A DNA stretch of 64,000 nucleotides from Marinobacter bohaiensis (GTDB lineage: Bacteria; Pseudomonadota; Gammaproteobacteria; Pseudomonadales; Oleiphilaceae). The notes beneath the pieces are model-generated. The model was not told the origin of the DNA. It saw only the letters and a program-made list of their open reading frames with translations, and made no database searches. The translations under genes and the position numbers were made by a program. The stretch is taken from positions 45,284-109,283 of the forward strand of contig NZ_QGEH01000008.1 in assembly GCF_003258515.1 (NCBI RefSeq), written 5' to 3'. Of the stretch, positions 34,009 to 43,216 are shown one piece after another; positions within the stretch are counted from its first letter, which is position 1; every line of letters starts with the position of its first letter.

Positions 34009-35298
34009 TCAGGCGCGGGCGCTTCCGGCGTCGGTGACCTCCAGGACCACCCGGTGGCCGCCGGGAGCCGGGTCGTTGCGATAGGTCCAGCCCAGGCGTT
34101 CGGTAAGCTGAGCGGTCAGTTGCAGCCCCAGACCGAAGCCCAGGTCGTCGTTGGCCTCCTCGTCACTGGCCTGGTGGTTGTCGATGTGCACGGTGTGCCC
34201 GTGCTGGCGGATGCTGACCTCGCCCGCCCAGGTGTGCTGGAAGGCGTTGCGGATCAGGTTGCCGATGACCACCCGGGCGGCCACGTCCGGCAGCGCCACC
34301 GTGGCCGGATCGGTCTGCACGTCCAGGGTCACGTCCTTGTCCCGCAGCAGGTAACGGTGCTCGCTGACCAGCTCCTGAATCAGGTGATCCAGGGCGACGC
34401 TGCGTGTCGGCAGGTTGTCCGGCTCCTCCCGGCTCAGCCACAGCAGGGTCTCGGTCAAATGCTTCATGGTCAGGCTGGCGCGGTCCACCCGGTCGATGAT
34501 GGACGCCAGGATGCTGTCCGCCGCCGCGGCCTGCTCCGGCGGCAGCGAGCGAATCAGCTCGACGTTGTTGCGGATCACGCTGATCGGCGTGCGCAGCTCG
34601 TGACTGGTGTGGCGCAGGAAGCGATGCTCCCGCTCCAGGCTGTCTTCCAGGGATGACAGGCTGGAGCGGACCAGTCCCGCCAGCTCGTTGAGTTCGGGAT
34701 AGCGGAAGTCGGGCAGGGGATCGCGCAGGTTGCCGGTCTCAAGGCCGTGGGCCCATTCGCCCAGCCGCGCCACCGGTTTGGCGACCCGGCGCATGACCAG
34801 CCAGATCACCGCGGCCAGCGCCAGCGCGGAGCCGATGCTGATGATCAACAGTGCGTTGAGATTGTTGTGGATGGTGTCTTCCACCAGATCCGAGACCTGC
34901 TTGCGGGAAATCGCGTGGCTGATAAACAGGTCGCCTCCGTCCGACTGGAAACGCATGGCGAAATAGAGCCGGCCACGATGACCGTCCTGGCCCTCGGTAT
35001 GCTGTTTGGCCAGGGTGGCGGGCCCATGGGGCGGCTGGGGTAGCGCACGGCGTACCGCTTCCGGTTGTTCCTGCCAGGACGAGGTCACCGTAAACGGGCC
35101 CACGTCCGGCTGGACCGTGCCGCCGGCCCGCTGGTCTTCGTAGCGTTCTACCGCGCGCTCCAGGGCGCCGACCATAGTGCTGTCCATGCCCAGCATGAAG
35201 TAATGGGCCGCTAGCAGGGAGTAGCCGCCCACCAGCAGGGCACCCAGGCCCAGGAAAATGGCGGCGAGCTGCCACTTAAGCCGGATCTGCCGGATCAT
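34009..35298 (-). CDS. Sensor histidine kinase of the RND efflux operon
   Basis: A 429-residue membrane kinase. TM1 is near 11-31, a periplasmic domain follows (about 32-150), TM2 is LLIISIGSALALAAVIWLVM, then HAMP-like sequence and the H-box RFLRHTSHELRTPISVIRNN. The N-box is IGNLIRNAFQHT and the G-box DLGFGLGLQL. Last gene of the minus-strand five-gene operon; it overlaps the regulator by 23 nt. It probably senses a substrate or membrane stress tied to the pump. Confidence 0.9.
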   Translation of the reverse strand: MIRQIRLKWQLAAIFLGLGALLVGGYSLLAAHYFMLGMDSTMVGALERAVERYEDQRAGGTVQPDVGPFTVTSSWQEQPEAVRRALPQPPHGPATLAKQHTEGQDGHRGRLYFAMRFQSDGGDLFISHAISRKQVSDLVEDTIHNNLNALLIISIGSALALAAVIWLVMRRVAKPVARLGEWAHGLETGNLRDPLPDFRYPELNELAGLVRSSLSSLEDSLEREHRFLRHTSHELRTPISVIRNNVELIRSLPPEQAAAADSILASIIDRVDRASLTMKHLTETLLWLSREEPDNLPTRSVALDHLIQELVSEHRYLLRDKDVTLDVQTDPATVALPDVAARVVIGNLIRNAFQHTWAGEVSIRQHGHTVHIDNHQASDEEANDDLGFGLGLQLTAQLTERLGWTYRNDPAPGGHRVVLEVTDAGSARA

Positions 35299-35968
35299 CG
35301 CCGTCCTCCTTCAGAACGAAACCACGGCCGGGGACGGTGTGGATCAGTGGACGCCCGAAGCCCTGATCGACGATCTTGCGCAGGTGATGCATATGGACCT
35401 TGAGGCTGTTGCTGTCCGGCGGCTCGTCGCCCCAGACGGCCTCCTCCAGCGCCCGACGGCTGACAATCGCCGGCGAGGCGCGCAGCAGGGTTTCCAGCAG
35501 GCGCCAGCCGGTGGGGGAGAGCTTCAACGGCTGCCCGTCGCGGGTGGCACTCTGGGCGGACAGGTCCATGTCCAGCCCGGCGCAGCCCAACCGCTGGACC
35601 TGGCCGCTGCGGCGGTGGGCCAGGGCGCGGATGCGCACCAGCATTTCCTGCAGTTCGAACGGTTTGACCAGGTAGTCGTCGGTGCCGGACTCGAAGCCCT
35701 CGACCTTGTCCGCCAGCTGGTCCCGGGCGGTAAGCATGAGGATGCTGGTGTCGTCGCCGGCCTGTCGCACTTCCCGACACACGCTCAGGCCGTCCAGGCG
35801 CGGCAGGTTCAGATCCAGCAGGATCACGTCGTAGCGGTTGTCACGGATCAGCTGCAAGCCGCTGGCGCCATTGCTGGCGTGGTCGCAGCGGATCTGCTGG
35901 ATGTCCAGGTACTGGACAATGGTCATCGCCAGGTCCCGGTCGTCCTCTACCAGTAGCACGTTCAGCAT
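35276..35968 (-). CDS. OmpR-family response regulator of the RND efflux operon
   Basis: A 230-residue regulator: receiver (LLVEDDRDLAMT; Asp in VILLDLNLPRLDGLSV; DYLVKPFELQEML) plus winged helix (LSPTGWRLLETLLRASPAIV ... SLKVHMHHLRKIVDQ). It is in the QseB/PmrA-like part of the family by appearance. Its ATG overlaps the RND gene's stop by 1 nt. It may bind the CTTAAC-N5-CTTAAC direct repeat upstream of the operon and so autoregulate. Confidence 0.9.
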   Translation of the reverse strand: MLNVLLVEDDRDLAMTIVQYLDIQQIRCDHASNGASGLQLIRDNRYDVILLDLNLPRLDGLSVCREVRQAGDDTSILMLTARDQLADKVEGFESGTDDYLVKPFELQEMLVRIRALAHRRSGQVQRLGCAGLDMDLSAQSATRDGQPLKLSPTGWRLLETLLRASPAIVSRRALEEAVWGDEPPDSNSLKVHMHHLRKIVDQGFGRPLIHTVPGRGFVLKEDGDDPADPA

Positions 35969-38900
35969 CAGGTCGTGGCCTCGTCGGTGTGCGGCTGGAT
36001 CCGGAACCAGCGCTTGAAGCGTTCTTCAAGGTCGGTCTGGATGCGCAGCAGCACCGGGATCAGGATCAGGGTGATCACGGTTGCGAACAGGATACCGTAT
36101 GCCAGCGAGACTGCAGCCGGAATCAGGAACTGGGCCTGGTGCGAGGTCTCGCCGAGCAGCGGATAGAGGCCGGCGAAGGTGGTGGCGGACGTCAGGATGA
36201 CCGCGCGCATCCGGCTGGTGGCCGACTCCACGATCGCCTGCTTGCGGTCCATGCCTCCACGGCGCAGATCATTGTAACGCGAGACCAGCAGCAGGCTGTC
36301 GTTCACCACCACCCCGCTGAGGGCGATGATGCCGTTGAGCGACAGGATGCCCAGGGACAGGTCGTTAAGCCAGTGGCCCAGCAGGGCGCCGACGATGCCG
36401 AAGGGAATCGCCGTCATGATCAGCAGCGGCTGCACGTACGACTTCAGCGGAATGGCCAGCAGCATGTAGATCACCAGCATGGCGATCAGGAACACCTGCG
36501 TCATGGAGGACTGGGTTTCCTGCTGCTGCTCCGCCTCGCCGGCGAAATGCACATCGACTCCCGGGAAGGCGCTCTGCACCTCGGGCACCACGTCCCGCTG
36601 CAGCAGGGAGACCAGCTCGGTGGAGGACATGGCGTCCTTGTTCACATCGCTGGAAATGTAGACCGCGCGCTTGTTGTCGATGCGGGTGATGGTGTCGCGG
36701 GTATAGCCCAGGCTTGCCGTGGCCACCGTGGACAGGGCCAGCACCGTGCCGTCCGGTGCCCGGACATTGGACTGCATCACGTCCACGATGGACTGGCGGT
36801 CGGCCTCGGGGAAGCGCACCTTCACTTCGATCTCGTCGTTGTTGCGCTGATAGCGCTGCACCACCTGGCCGTTGAAACCCTGCATGACCTGCTCGGCCAG
36901 GTCGTCGGTGGTCATGCCCAGCGCTTCCCCCTGGGGCGTGAGGGCCAGGTGCAGCTGGGGCTGGCCCGGCTGCAGGTTGTCTTCGATGCCGCTCACCGCG
37001 GGAATGGCTTCCAGCTTGCTGCGGAACAGTTCGCCGGCGCCGGTCAGCAGGCTGTCGTCGTTGGCGCGCAGCTCCACACGCAGGGCGTCGACGCCTTCGC
37101 GACGACTCTGGATGCTCAGGGTGCGGGTGCCCTCCGGATTGCCCGCCAGCGTGGTCCATTCCCGCACGAACTGATCGAGGTTGAAGGGGGAATCGTCCAC
37201 CAGCTTCACGGTGACCGTGCCTGACTGGTCGGCCGACGAGGTCACCTGCAGGTGCTCGATGGCGCTGTCGCCCTCGTTGTGGCGCAGGTCGCGGTCCGCC
37301 TGGCGTGCGCTATCCTCCAGGTTTGTCAGGGCTTTGTGGGTCAGGCCGTAGCTGGCATCGTTCTGCAACGTGATATTGGCGCGTGCGGTATCGCCGGCGA
37401 TGTCCGGGAAGAAGCTCATGCGGATGGTGCCGTCAAAGGGCATGGCCAGCACCAGGATCAGTACCGCCATGAACAGCACCACCACGGTGTAGCGGAAGTT
37501 CAGCGCCAGTCTGATCAGCGGGCGATAGGCCCGTTCGGTGAACGTTTCCATCGCGCCGGAGGCCAGGCCCTGGATACGGCCCCAGAGCTGGCCGACGGGG
37601 TTGCGGGACGCCGTCGTACGGGTTTTCAGGTGAGCCAGGTGCGCCGGCAGGATCAGCTTGGATTCGATGATCGACAGCACCAGGCACAGGCTGACCACGG
37701 CGGCAAACTGGGCATAGAGCTTACCCAGGCCGCCCTCGATCTGGGACAGGGCGAAGAAAGCCACCACCGTGGTGAAGACGCCGAACAGGGTGGGGACGGC
37801 CACCCGCATGGTGCCGCGTACGGTGTTGCGCAGGGTATCGCCCTCGGCCCGGCGCACGGCGTAGACGCTTTCCCCGACCACCACGGCGTCGTCCACCACG
37901 ATCCCCAGCGCCATGATGAAGCCGAACGTGGTGAATTCGTTGAGCGTCAGCCCCAGGAAGGGTTCGCCCATGAAGTACAGGGTACCGAAGAACACGAAGG
38001 GCAGACCCATGGCCACCCAGAACGCCACCCGCAGGTTCAGGAACAGCGCCAGCAGGGCAAACACCAGCAGAATGCCGAACAGGGCGTTGTCGATCAGCAG
38101 TTGCAGGCGCTCGTTGATGGAGGTGCTGCGGTCGTACCAGGTCGCCAACTGAACGGTTTCCGGCAGCTTGCCGTCGTCACGCCACTGCTGGACCACTTCC
38201 CGGGCGCCGTTGACCGAGTCGGAAATATCGTCGGTACCGGTGGTGACGATCTGCAGCGCGATGCTGTCCTTGCCGTCGAAGCGCGACAGGGTGGAGGTGG
38301 TGTCGTCGAAGGTGTCGCGGATCTGCGCCACGTCGCCAAGCCGGATGCGATCGCCGCTGGCGGTGGTGATCAGCGGAATATTGGCAAAGTCTTCCTTCAG
38401 GTAGGCCTGTTCCGAGGCCTTGAGCTGCAGGTACAGGTTCTCGTCCCGCAGGACCGCGGTCATGGCGCTGCTGGAGCCGGCGTTGACCGCGTCTTCCACG
38501 TCCGACAGGGTCAGGCCGTAGGCTTGCAGCCGGCCTTCGTCGATCTCGATGGCCATCATCGGGTCCAGCCAGCCGGAAATGGACACGCGACTGACGTTGT
38601 CGTGGGCCAGCAGGTCGGTTTTCAGGTTGTCCGCCAGCTGCTGCAGGGTGCGTCGGCCGGCGTCGCCGTAGAGCTGGATCCACAGCGAGTGTTCTTCCCG
38701 CTCGCCTTTGCTGATCACCGGGTTATCGGCGTCGGCCGGGAAGTTGGAGATGGCGTCCACCTGGGTTTTGACGTCCCGCAGCAGGGTGTCCAGATCGTAG
38801 TCGGAGGTTTTCTCCACGGTGACGGTGGTGCCGCTGGTGGTGGAGGAACTGGTGATCGAGTCGATGCCGGTCACGCCCTCGAGGGCGTCCTCAATCTTGA

Positions 38901-39114
38901 TGGCGAGACCCTCTTCCGACTGCTTGGCCGAGCCGCTGTCGTAGGTCACCGAAATGGTGAGACTGTCCGGCTCCATGCTGGGAAAGGCTTCCTTCTGCAG
39001 CGAACCCAGGGCAATGGCGCCCAGGGCAATCACCAGCACCATCAGCAGGTTGGCGGCGACCGGGTTGCGTGCAAACCAGGGGATGATCCCCCGCTCCAGG
39101 GACGGTTCAGACAT
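35968..39114 (-). CDS. RND efflux transporter permease
   Basis: 1048 residues, normal for HAE1/AcrB-type pumps. TM1 follows WFARNPVAANLLMVLVIAL; the TM4 proton-relay motif is LGIVVDDAVVVGESVYAVRR with two Asp residues; a second half with LAIPLKSYVQPLLIMTAIPF and LNGIIALSGVVVNDSLLLV follows. Two large periplasmic porter domains are present. It exports drugs or toxic compounds with the adaptor (8-nt overlap upstream) and the outer-membrane factor. Substrate not inferable. Confidence 0.93.
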   Translation of the reverse strand: MSEPSLERGIIPWFARNPVAANLLMVLVIALGAIALGSLQKEAFPSMEPDSLTISVTYDSGSAKQSEEGLAIKIEDALEGVTGIDSITSSSTTSGTTVTVEKTSDYDLDTLLRDVKTQVDAISNFPADADNPVISKGEREEHSLWIQLYGDAGRRTLQQLADNLKTDLLAHDNVSRVSISGWLDPMMAIEIDEGRLQAYGLTLSDVEDAVNAGSSSAMTAVLRDENLYLQLKASEQAYLKEDFANIPLITTASGDRIRLGDVAQIRDTFDDTTSTLSRFDGKDSIALQIVTTGTDDISDSVNGAREVVQQWRDDGKLPETVQLATWYDRSTSINERLQLLIDNALFGILLVFALLALFLNLRVAFWVAMGLPFVFFGTLYFMGEPFLGLTLNEFTTFGFIMALGIVVDDAVVVGESVYAVRRAEGDTLRNTVRGTMRVAVPTLFGVFTTVVAFFALSQIEGGLGKLYAQFAAVVSLCLVLSIIESKLILPAHLAHLKTRTTASRNPVGQLWGRIQGLASGAMETFTERAYRPLIRLALNFRYTVVVLFMAVLILVLAMPFDGTIRMSFFPDIAGDTARANITLQNDASYGLTHKALTNLEDSARQADRDLRHNEGDSAIEHLQVTSSADQSGTVTVKLVDDSPFNLDQFVREWTTLAGNPEGTRTLSIQSRREGVDALRVELRANDDSLLTGAGELFRSKLEAIPAVSGIEDNLQPGQPQLHLALTPQGEALGMTTDDLAEQVMQGFNGQVVQRYQRNNDEIEVKVRFPEADRQSIVDVMQSNVRAPDGTVLALSTVATASLGYTRDTITRIDNKRAVYISSDVNKDAMSSTELVSLLQRDVVPEVQSAFPGVDVHFAGEAEQQQETQSSMTQVFLIAMLVIYMLLAIPLKSYVQPLLIMTAIPFGIVGALLGHWLNDLSLGILSLNGIIALSGVVVNDSLLLVSRYNDLRRGGMDRKQAIVESATSRMRAVILTSATTFAGLYPLLGETSHQAQFLIPAAVSLAYGILFATVITLILIPVLLRIQTDLEERFKRWFRIQPHTDEATT

Positions 39115-40279
39115 TGCCCTGCTCCTCGACCGGCTGCACGGCCATGCCTTCCATATAACTGCTCAGTGGCTGTCGCACCACCTGCTCGGCCTTGCCGTCC
39201 AGTTCCGCCGGGGGCGCGATGTAGATCGAGCCGTCGCTGGCGAACACCGGGTCGGCGGCGAAGTGGGCCAGGGTGTTGTCGGCGGTGACGTACCAGATCT
39301 CGCCGCTCTGGCTGAGGGCGGTCGAGGGCAGTTTCCACAGGCCGTCCACGTCCCTGCCGGCCAGGGACGCCTGCACGAAGGTGCCCGGTAACAGGGCGGG
39401 GGACTGGTCGAAGGGCGCGTCCACGGCGATCACCAGGGAGCGCTGGCGGCTGGTGCTGTCCAGGTGCTGGCGGGCGCGGATGACGTGGCCGGACCAGTGC
39501 TGGCCGCTCTCGGTGTGGGTCAGGGTGACCGGCCAGTGGCCGCTGGTGAGGACAGACAGTTCGGGGAGCTGCGACCATTCCTCGGCGGACAGGCTGACGC
39601 TGATCTCCAGCCGGTCGGTACTGACCAGGGTGGCCAGCTCGGTGCCGGATTGCACGTAGCTGCCCGGTGCCACACTGCGGGCGGTGATCAGGGCGTCGAA
39701 GGGTGCTTTGATGTGGGTCTGGTCCAGGTTGTAGCGGGCGGCATCCACCGCCGCCTGGGCTTCGGTAACGGCGGCGCGGGCGGACGTCAGCTGGGGCGCC
39801 CGCAGCACCAGCGGGGAATCCGGCTCGCCGGACAGGCCCGACGACTGCCATTCCATCTTCGCCTGTTCCCCCTGACGTTCTTCCTCCAGCAGGCTGACCC
39901 TGGCGCTGGCCAGGGTGTTCTGTGCGGTGGCCAGCGATTCGCGATAGCTGCTGTCCTCCACGCTCGCCAGCAGATCGCCCTGGGCCACGCGGTTGCCGGC
40001 TTCGAAGCCGTCGGTCAGGGTGGCGATCTGTCCGGACACCTGGGCACTGAGCGTCAGCTCGTAGTGGGCGGCGGCTTCGCCGTAGGCGTCAACGCGCGCG
40101 GCGTAGGTGCCGGTCTGCGCGGTGACCACCGACACGGTCGTGCGCTGGACCGGTGTTTCCGGCTTGGTGAAGGGGCGCTGGTTGAAAGCCTGGGCCTGTT
40201 CCTGGATATAGAACACCACCGCGACCACCAGCACGATGGCGCCGGTCAGGGGCAGGCTGCGGATCAGTTTGCGTTTCAT
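39107..40279 (-). CDS. RND periplasmic adaptor (membrane fusion protein)
   Basis: 390 residues. An N-terminal anchor (LPLTGAIVLVVAVVFYIQEQ, about 9-28) is followed by a barrel-sandwich/lipoyl domain split by a coiled-coil hairpin (AQVSGQIATLTDGFEAGNRV ... IKAPFDALITARSVAPGSYV), then the beta-barrel domain. It bridges the RND pump and the outer-membrane factor. It overlaps the OMF gene by 4 nt and the pump by 8 nt. Confidence 0.93.
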   Translation of the reverse strand: MKRKLIRSLPLTGAIVLVVAVVFYIQEQAQAFNQRPFTKPETPVQRTTVSVVTAQTGTYAARVDAYGEAAAHYELTLSAQVSGQIATLTDGFEAGNRVAQGDLLASVEDSSYRESLATAQNTLASARVSLLEEERQGEQAKMEWQSSGLSGEPDSPLVLRAPQLTSARAAVTEAQAAVDAARYNLDQTHIKAPFDALITARSVAPGSYVQSGTELATLVSTDRLEISVSLSAEEWSQLPELSVLTSGHWPVTLTHTESGQHWSGHVIRARQHLDSTSRQRSLVIAVDAPFDQSPALLPGTFVQASLAGRDVDGLWKLPSTALSQSGEIWYVTADNTLAHFAADPVFASDGSIYIAPPAELDGKAEQVVRQPLSSYMEGMAVQPVEEQGNV

Positions 40280-41637
40280 GACTTCACTCCCAGTCCAAGT
40301 GCCAGTCCCAGATCAATCCGGTTGGCCAGGCGTTGATAAATCAGGTCGTCGAGCTGTTCTTTGAGGTCGTAGGTTTCCTGCTGCACCGACAGCAGGTCGA
40401 GGATGTCCACCAGGCCCGAGCGGTAGCTCGCCTGGTATTGCTCCAGCGTGCTCTGCTGCCGCGCCAGGGCTTCGGCAATGTGTGTCTGGCGGAGGCTCAG
40501 GGATCGCTCGAGGCCGAGGGCGTCTTCCACCTCACCGACGGCATCCAGCAGGGTTTCGCGGTAGGCCTGGTAGGTCTGCGCCGTTTCCAGTTCGGCGGCG
40601 TCGGCGGCGGCGCGCAGCTCACCGCCCTGGAACAGCGGTGCGGTCAACTGGCCCAGCAGGCTCCAGGCAGGGTCGGTCAGCAGCGCCTGGGAAGGCGAGT
40701 CGGCTACGTCTTCCAGGGCGGCCTGCAGGTTGATGCTGGGCAGCAGGTCCTTGTAGGCAGCGCTGGTGCGGTAGTCGGCCGCTTCGATGGCGCGGTAGGC
40801 GGCTACCAGGTCCGGCCGGCGTTGCAGCGTCTGGGCCGGCAGGTCCGCCAGGGGCGTGAGCACCGCCGGGTAGTCGCCGGGCACGTTGCTGCCAGTGGCG
40901 GGGATCTCGCCCAGCAGGGTTTTCAGGGCGCGCTCCTGTTGGGCCAGGGTTTCGCGATCGCTTTCCAGGGAGGCTCGGGCGCTGGCGGTGGAGCTGCGCG
41001 CGCTGTCGAGATCCTCCAGGGTGCCCAGCCCGTTGCGGTAGCGCTGCAGGATCAGCGTTTCGTTGCTTTCCAGAGTCGTCAGGCGCTCCTGCTGGATGGC
41101 GATGGCGTGGTGCTGGGCGATCAGCTCCAGCCAGCTGCTCATCACGTCCGCGGCGAGCGTGTCCCGGGCCGAGCGGTAGAGTTCCGCCTGCTGCTCCACA
41201 TCCTTGCCGGCCGCGGCGGTGCGGTCGGCGATCTTCTGCCAGAGGTCGGCTTCCCAACTGACGGATACGGAGCCGGTATAGCTGTCGTCGCTGTCTTCGG
41301 CGTCACTGGCGGAAAAGCCGGCCTCCACGTCGGGGAAGCGGTCGGCGCCGGTCTGGCGCAGTTCCGCCTCGCGGATACGCAGGGTCAGCAGGGTCTGCTG
41401 CAGGCCGGGGTTGGCGTCGATGGCTTGCTGGATCAGTTGATCGAGTGCGTCGGACCGGATCAGGTCATTGAGCGCGGTGACCGGTTCGCCGTCGACCTCG
41501 GTGGACCAGTCCGGCACCTGCCCGACCAGGGTCTGGGTCTGCTCCGGGTAGTCGGGTTGGTCGCCGGTCATGGCGCAACCGGTCAGCGTCAGCACAAGCG
41601 CGCCGGCAAGCAGGGAGTGGAAGTGGGCCCGAACCAC
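40276..41637 (-). CDS. Outer-membrane efflux lipoprotein (OprM/NodT family)
   Basis: About 453 residues from the chosen GTG at 41637. The leader MVRAHFHSLLAGALVLTLTGC gives a clean lipoprotein signal with Cys21. The remainder is the TolC/OprM alpha-barrel repeat, e.g. VSWEADLWQKIADRTAAAG and RRPDLVAAYRAIEAADYR. GTG is supported by GAGGAGAA upstream and by signal-peptide length; in-frame ATGs at 41691 and 41712 would add 18 or 25 residues to the signal. First gene of the OMF-MFP-RND-RR-HK operon. Confidence 0.88.
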   Translation of the reverse strand: MVRAHFHSLLAGALVLTLTGCAMTGDQPDYPEQTQTLVGQVPDWSTEVDGEPVTALNDLIRSDALDQLIQQAIDANPGLQQTLLTLRIREAELRQTGADRFPDVEAGFSASDAEDSDDSYTGSVSVSWEADLWQKIADRTAAAGKDVEQQAELYRSARDTLAADVMSSWLELIAQHHAIAIQQERLTTLESNETLILQRYRNGLGTLEDLDSARSSTASARASLESDRETLAQQERALKTLLGEIPATGSNVPGDYPAVLTPLADLPAQTLQRRPDLVAAYRAIEAADYRTSAAYKDLLPSINLQAALEDVADSPSQALLTDPAWSLLGQLTAPLFQGGELRAAADAAELETAQTYQAYRETLLDAVGEVEDALGLERSLSLRQTHIAEALARQQSTLEQYQASYRSGLVDILDLLSVQQETYDLKEQLDDLIYQRLANRIDLGLALGLGVKS

Positions 41638-41710
41638 GATGGCTGTTCTCCTCAATGACTGGCGTGTGTGGATAACACGCTCTGACGGCATGGGTTTCTC
41701 GACGACCTGC

Positions 41711-41744
41711 ACTCTATCGAAGGCGAGGTTAAGGCGGGGTTAAG
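41711..41744 (-). promoter_or_regulatory. PmrA-like direct repeat and promoter of the efflux operon
   Basis: On the minus strand CTTAAC (41744-41739), CCCGC, CTTAAC (41733-41728): two hexamers with an 11-bp period, the layout of OmpR-family half-sites such as PmrA boxes (YTTAAK-N5-YTTAAK). A TAGAGT -10-like hexamer follows at 41716-41711, so the repeat covers the -35 region. Confidence 0.55.
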
Positions 41745-41898
41745 GCCGTTCGGGCCCCGTGTAGTTGAATACCGTCACAATTCTGCGGGTTGGTTAAACA
41801 GGCTGCTTTAAGTGGCGATAAACTGAACAGGTCGGGTCGTGTTACGGCGCTGCATCGGGCGCCGAGGCGGCCATCGCAATTCGTCCAGGGAACAGGCT

Positions 41899-42327
41899 AT
41901 GAAGGGCCAGTGGAGGCAATACAGCAAGAGCGTCGGGGCGATGGCCGGGCTGCTGGCCGCTGCGTTGGGAGCGCACGCGCAGGACACCCCGCTGGATACC
42001 AACGCGCGCACCACGATGCAGACCATTCCGTTCGAGTCGCTGGACGCCGCCGGTCTGGCCGATACGGCCATCGAGGGCGGGCTTGCGGCGCCGGCGGCCG
42101 GGCCGTCAAGCGCGTCCGCGTCGCCGGAGGACGATTACTACCTGGACCCGCTGGCGTTACAGCCCCGGGATGAGCGCACGGATCTGGGGCGCTACGAAAT
42201 CCCGGCTGAGATCCGCTTCAGCACCCCCAAGGAGATTCCGGGGCAGACCCGGGGCAGCAACTACGTGATCCGTCCGCCGCAGAACCGCAGCTACGACGCC
42301 CTCAACACCCGCGTCCAGGGTCGCTGA
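41899..42327 (+). CDS. Small exported protein of unknown function
   Basis: 142 residues. Signal peptide MKGQWRQYSKSVGAMAGLLA ... LGAHA, cleaved near residue 28. The mature part is polar, with DDYYLDPLALQPRDER and a C-terminal GSNYVIRPPQNRSYDALNTR. ATG at 41899 has AGGGAACAG upstream; an earlier ATG at 41839 adds unrelated sequence. A weak TTAAAC-N17-GATAAA promoter pattern lies at 41794-41822. I do not recognise the family. Confidence 0.7.
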   Translation: MKGQWRQYSKSVGAMAGLLAAALGAHAQDTPLDTNARTTMQTIPFESLDAAGLADTAIEGGLAAPAAGPSSASASPEDDYYLDPLALQPRDERTDLGRYEIPAEIRFSTPKEIPGQTRGSNYVIRPPQNRSYDALNTRVQGR

Positions 42328-42332
42328 GCCCT

Positions 42333-42644
42333 TCAGGCGCCGGACGGGAGACTGGCGTCGCTCTGGCCGATCACTTCCTCGTAGAAAAACTTCAGGGCCT
42401 GACGGGCCTGATTGAGTCGGGCGCGGGACAGGCGCAGCTTATCCTGCAGGTGCCCCAGAAACGCCTGGCGTTCGCTGTCGCCCAGGTCGGCCGGGTCACG
42501 CAGGTCGTGGAACATGACATAGCGGCTGATCCAGTGCAGGTAGGTCTGCCCGGTGCGCTGGTTTAACTGATGGTTCTGGATGGCGCGATGAACGCGCGAA
42601 AACAGGCCGGACTGACTCTGGTCCAGCGCTTCGGTCATACTCAT
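42333..42644 (-). CDS. Stand-alone integrase N-terminal (SAM-like) domain protein
   Basis: 103 residues from ATG 42644 (MSMTEALDQSQSGLFSRVHR). The sequence NQRTGQTYLHWISRYVMFHD ... LGDSERQAFLGHL ... SRARLNQARQALKFFYEEVI closely resembles the N-terminal core-binding domain of tyrosine recombinases, notably integron IntI. The catalytic domain (R...HxxR...Y) is absent and the next gene downstream is unrelated. It is either a remnant or a domesticated DNA-binding protein. A longer in-frame reading to 42779 overlaps the neighbouring ACBP gene. Confidence 0.75.
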   Translation of the reverse strand: MSMTEALDQSQSGLFSRVHRAIQNHQLNQRTGQTYLHWISRYVMFHDLRDPADLGDSERQAFLGHLQDKLRLSRARLNQARQALKFFYEEVIGQSDASLPSGA

Positions 42645-42771
42645 GGGAACTCGGTATCCGTCGATCTTGTTGTTGTTAGGGTGCGGGCATTCTATGACAA
42701 AGAGTTGAAAGAGGCACGTGTCGGTTCGGGTAAAAACGAAGCGCGCCCGAGGGCAGGGCGCGCGGCAGGCG

Positions 42772-43038
42772 TCAGTCATTGCGCATGGCGTTGACCCGGT
42801 CGATGTACTTCTGCATCGCGTCCTCCTGGGACAGGCCCTTGAGCTCGGCCCAGGCGTTGTACTTGGCCCGTCCCACCACGTCGAGCATGCCCGGCTTCTT
42901 GCCGGAGACGTCGCCCTGGGTGGCCTGCTTATAGAGCGCGTAGAACTCCAGTTTCAGTTCATTGGAGGGATTGGCGTTGCCTTCGCCCGTCTGGACGTAG
43001 TTCACCGCTTCCTCGAAGGTCGCTTTCAGGTCACTCAT
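42772..43038 (-). CDS. Acyl-CoA-binding protein
   Basis: An 88-residue four-helix ACBP. MSDLKATFEEAVNYVQTG, LKLEFYALYKQATQGDVSG and YNAWAELKGLSQEDAMQKYI carry the conserved acyl-CoA-binding residues (Tyr and Lys of YxxYKQAT, and KxxAW). ACBPs bind long-chain acyl-CoA in the cytosol, are universal in eukaryotes and scattered in bacteria. It is divergent from a DUF4442 hotdog protein, suggesting joint acyl-CoA handling. Confidence 0.93.
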   Translation of the reverse strand: MSDLKATFEEAVNYVQTGEGNANPSNELKLEFYALYKQATQGDVSGKKPGMLDVVGRAKYNAWAELKGLSQEDAMQKYIDRVNAMRND

Positions 43039-43216
43039 GGTCTTCCTTTCCTCCGTGACGGATCACTGCCGTCGTGGGTGTCTTTACCGGCTGAGTATAG
43101 CCTTGCCGTATACGCGCGTCACAGTCCGCACGGGCCGGCCGTTTCCAGCGCCGCCGGGATCGGCTACGCTTGCCCGGCGCGCCCGGAGAGGCGCATTCAG
43201 ACACCGGAGAAAAATT

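Noticed and set aside
37252..39288. 678-codon open frame antisense to the RND gene
   Set aside because: Shadow frame; the RND reading has intact membrane motifs.
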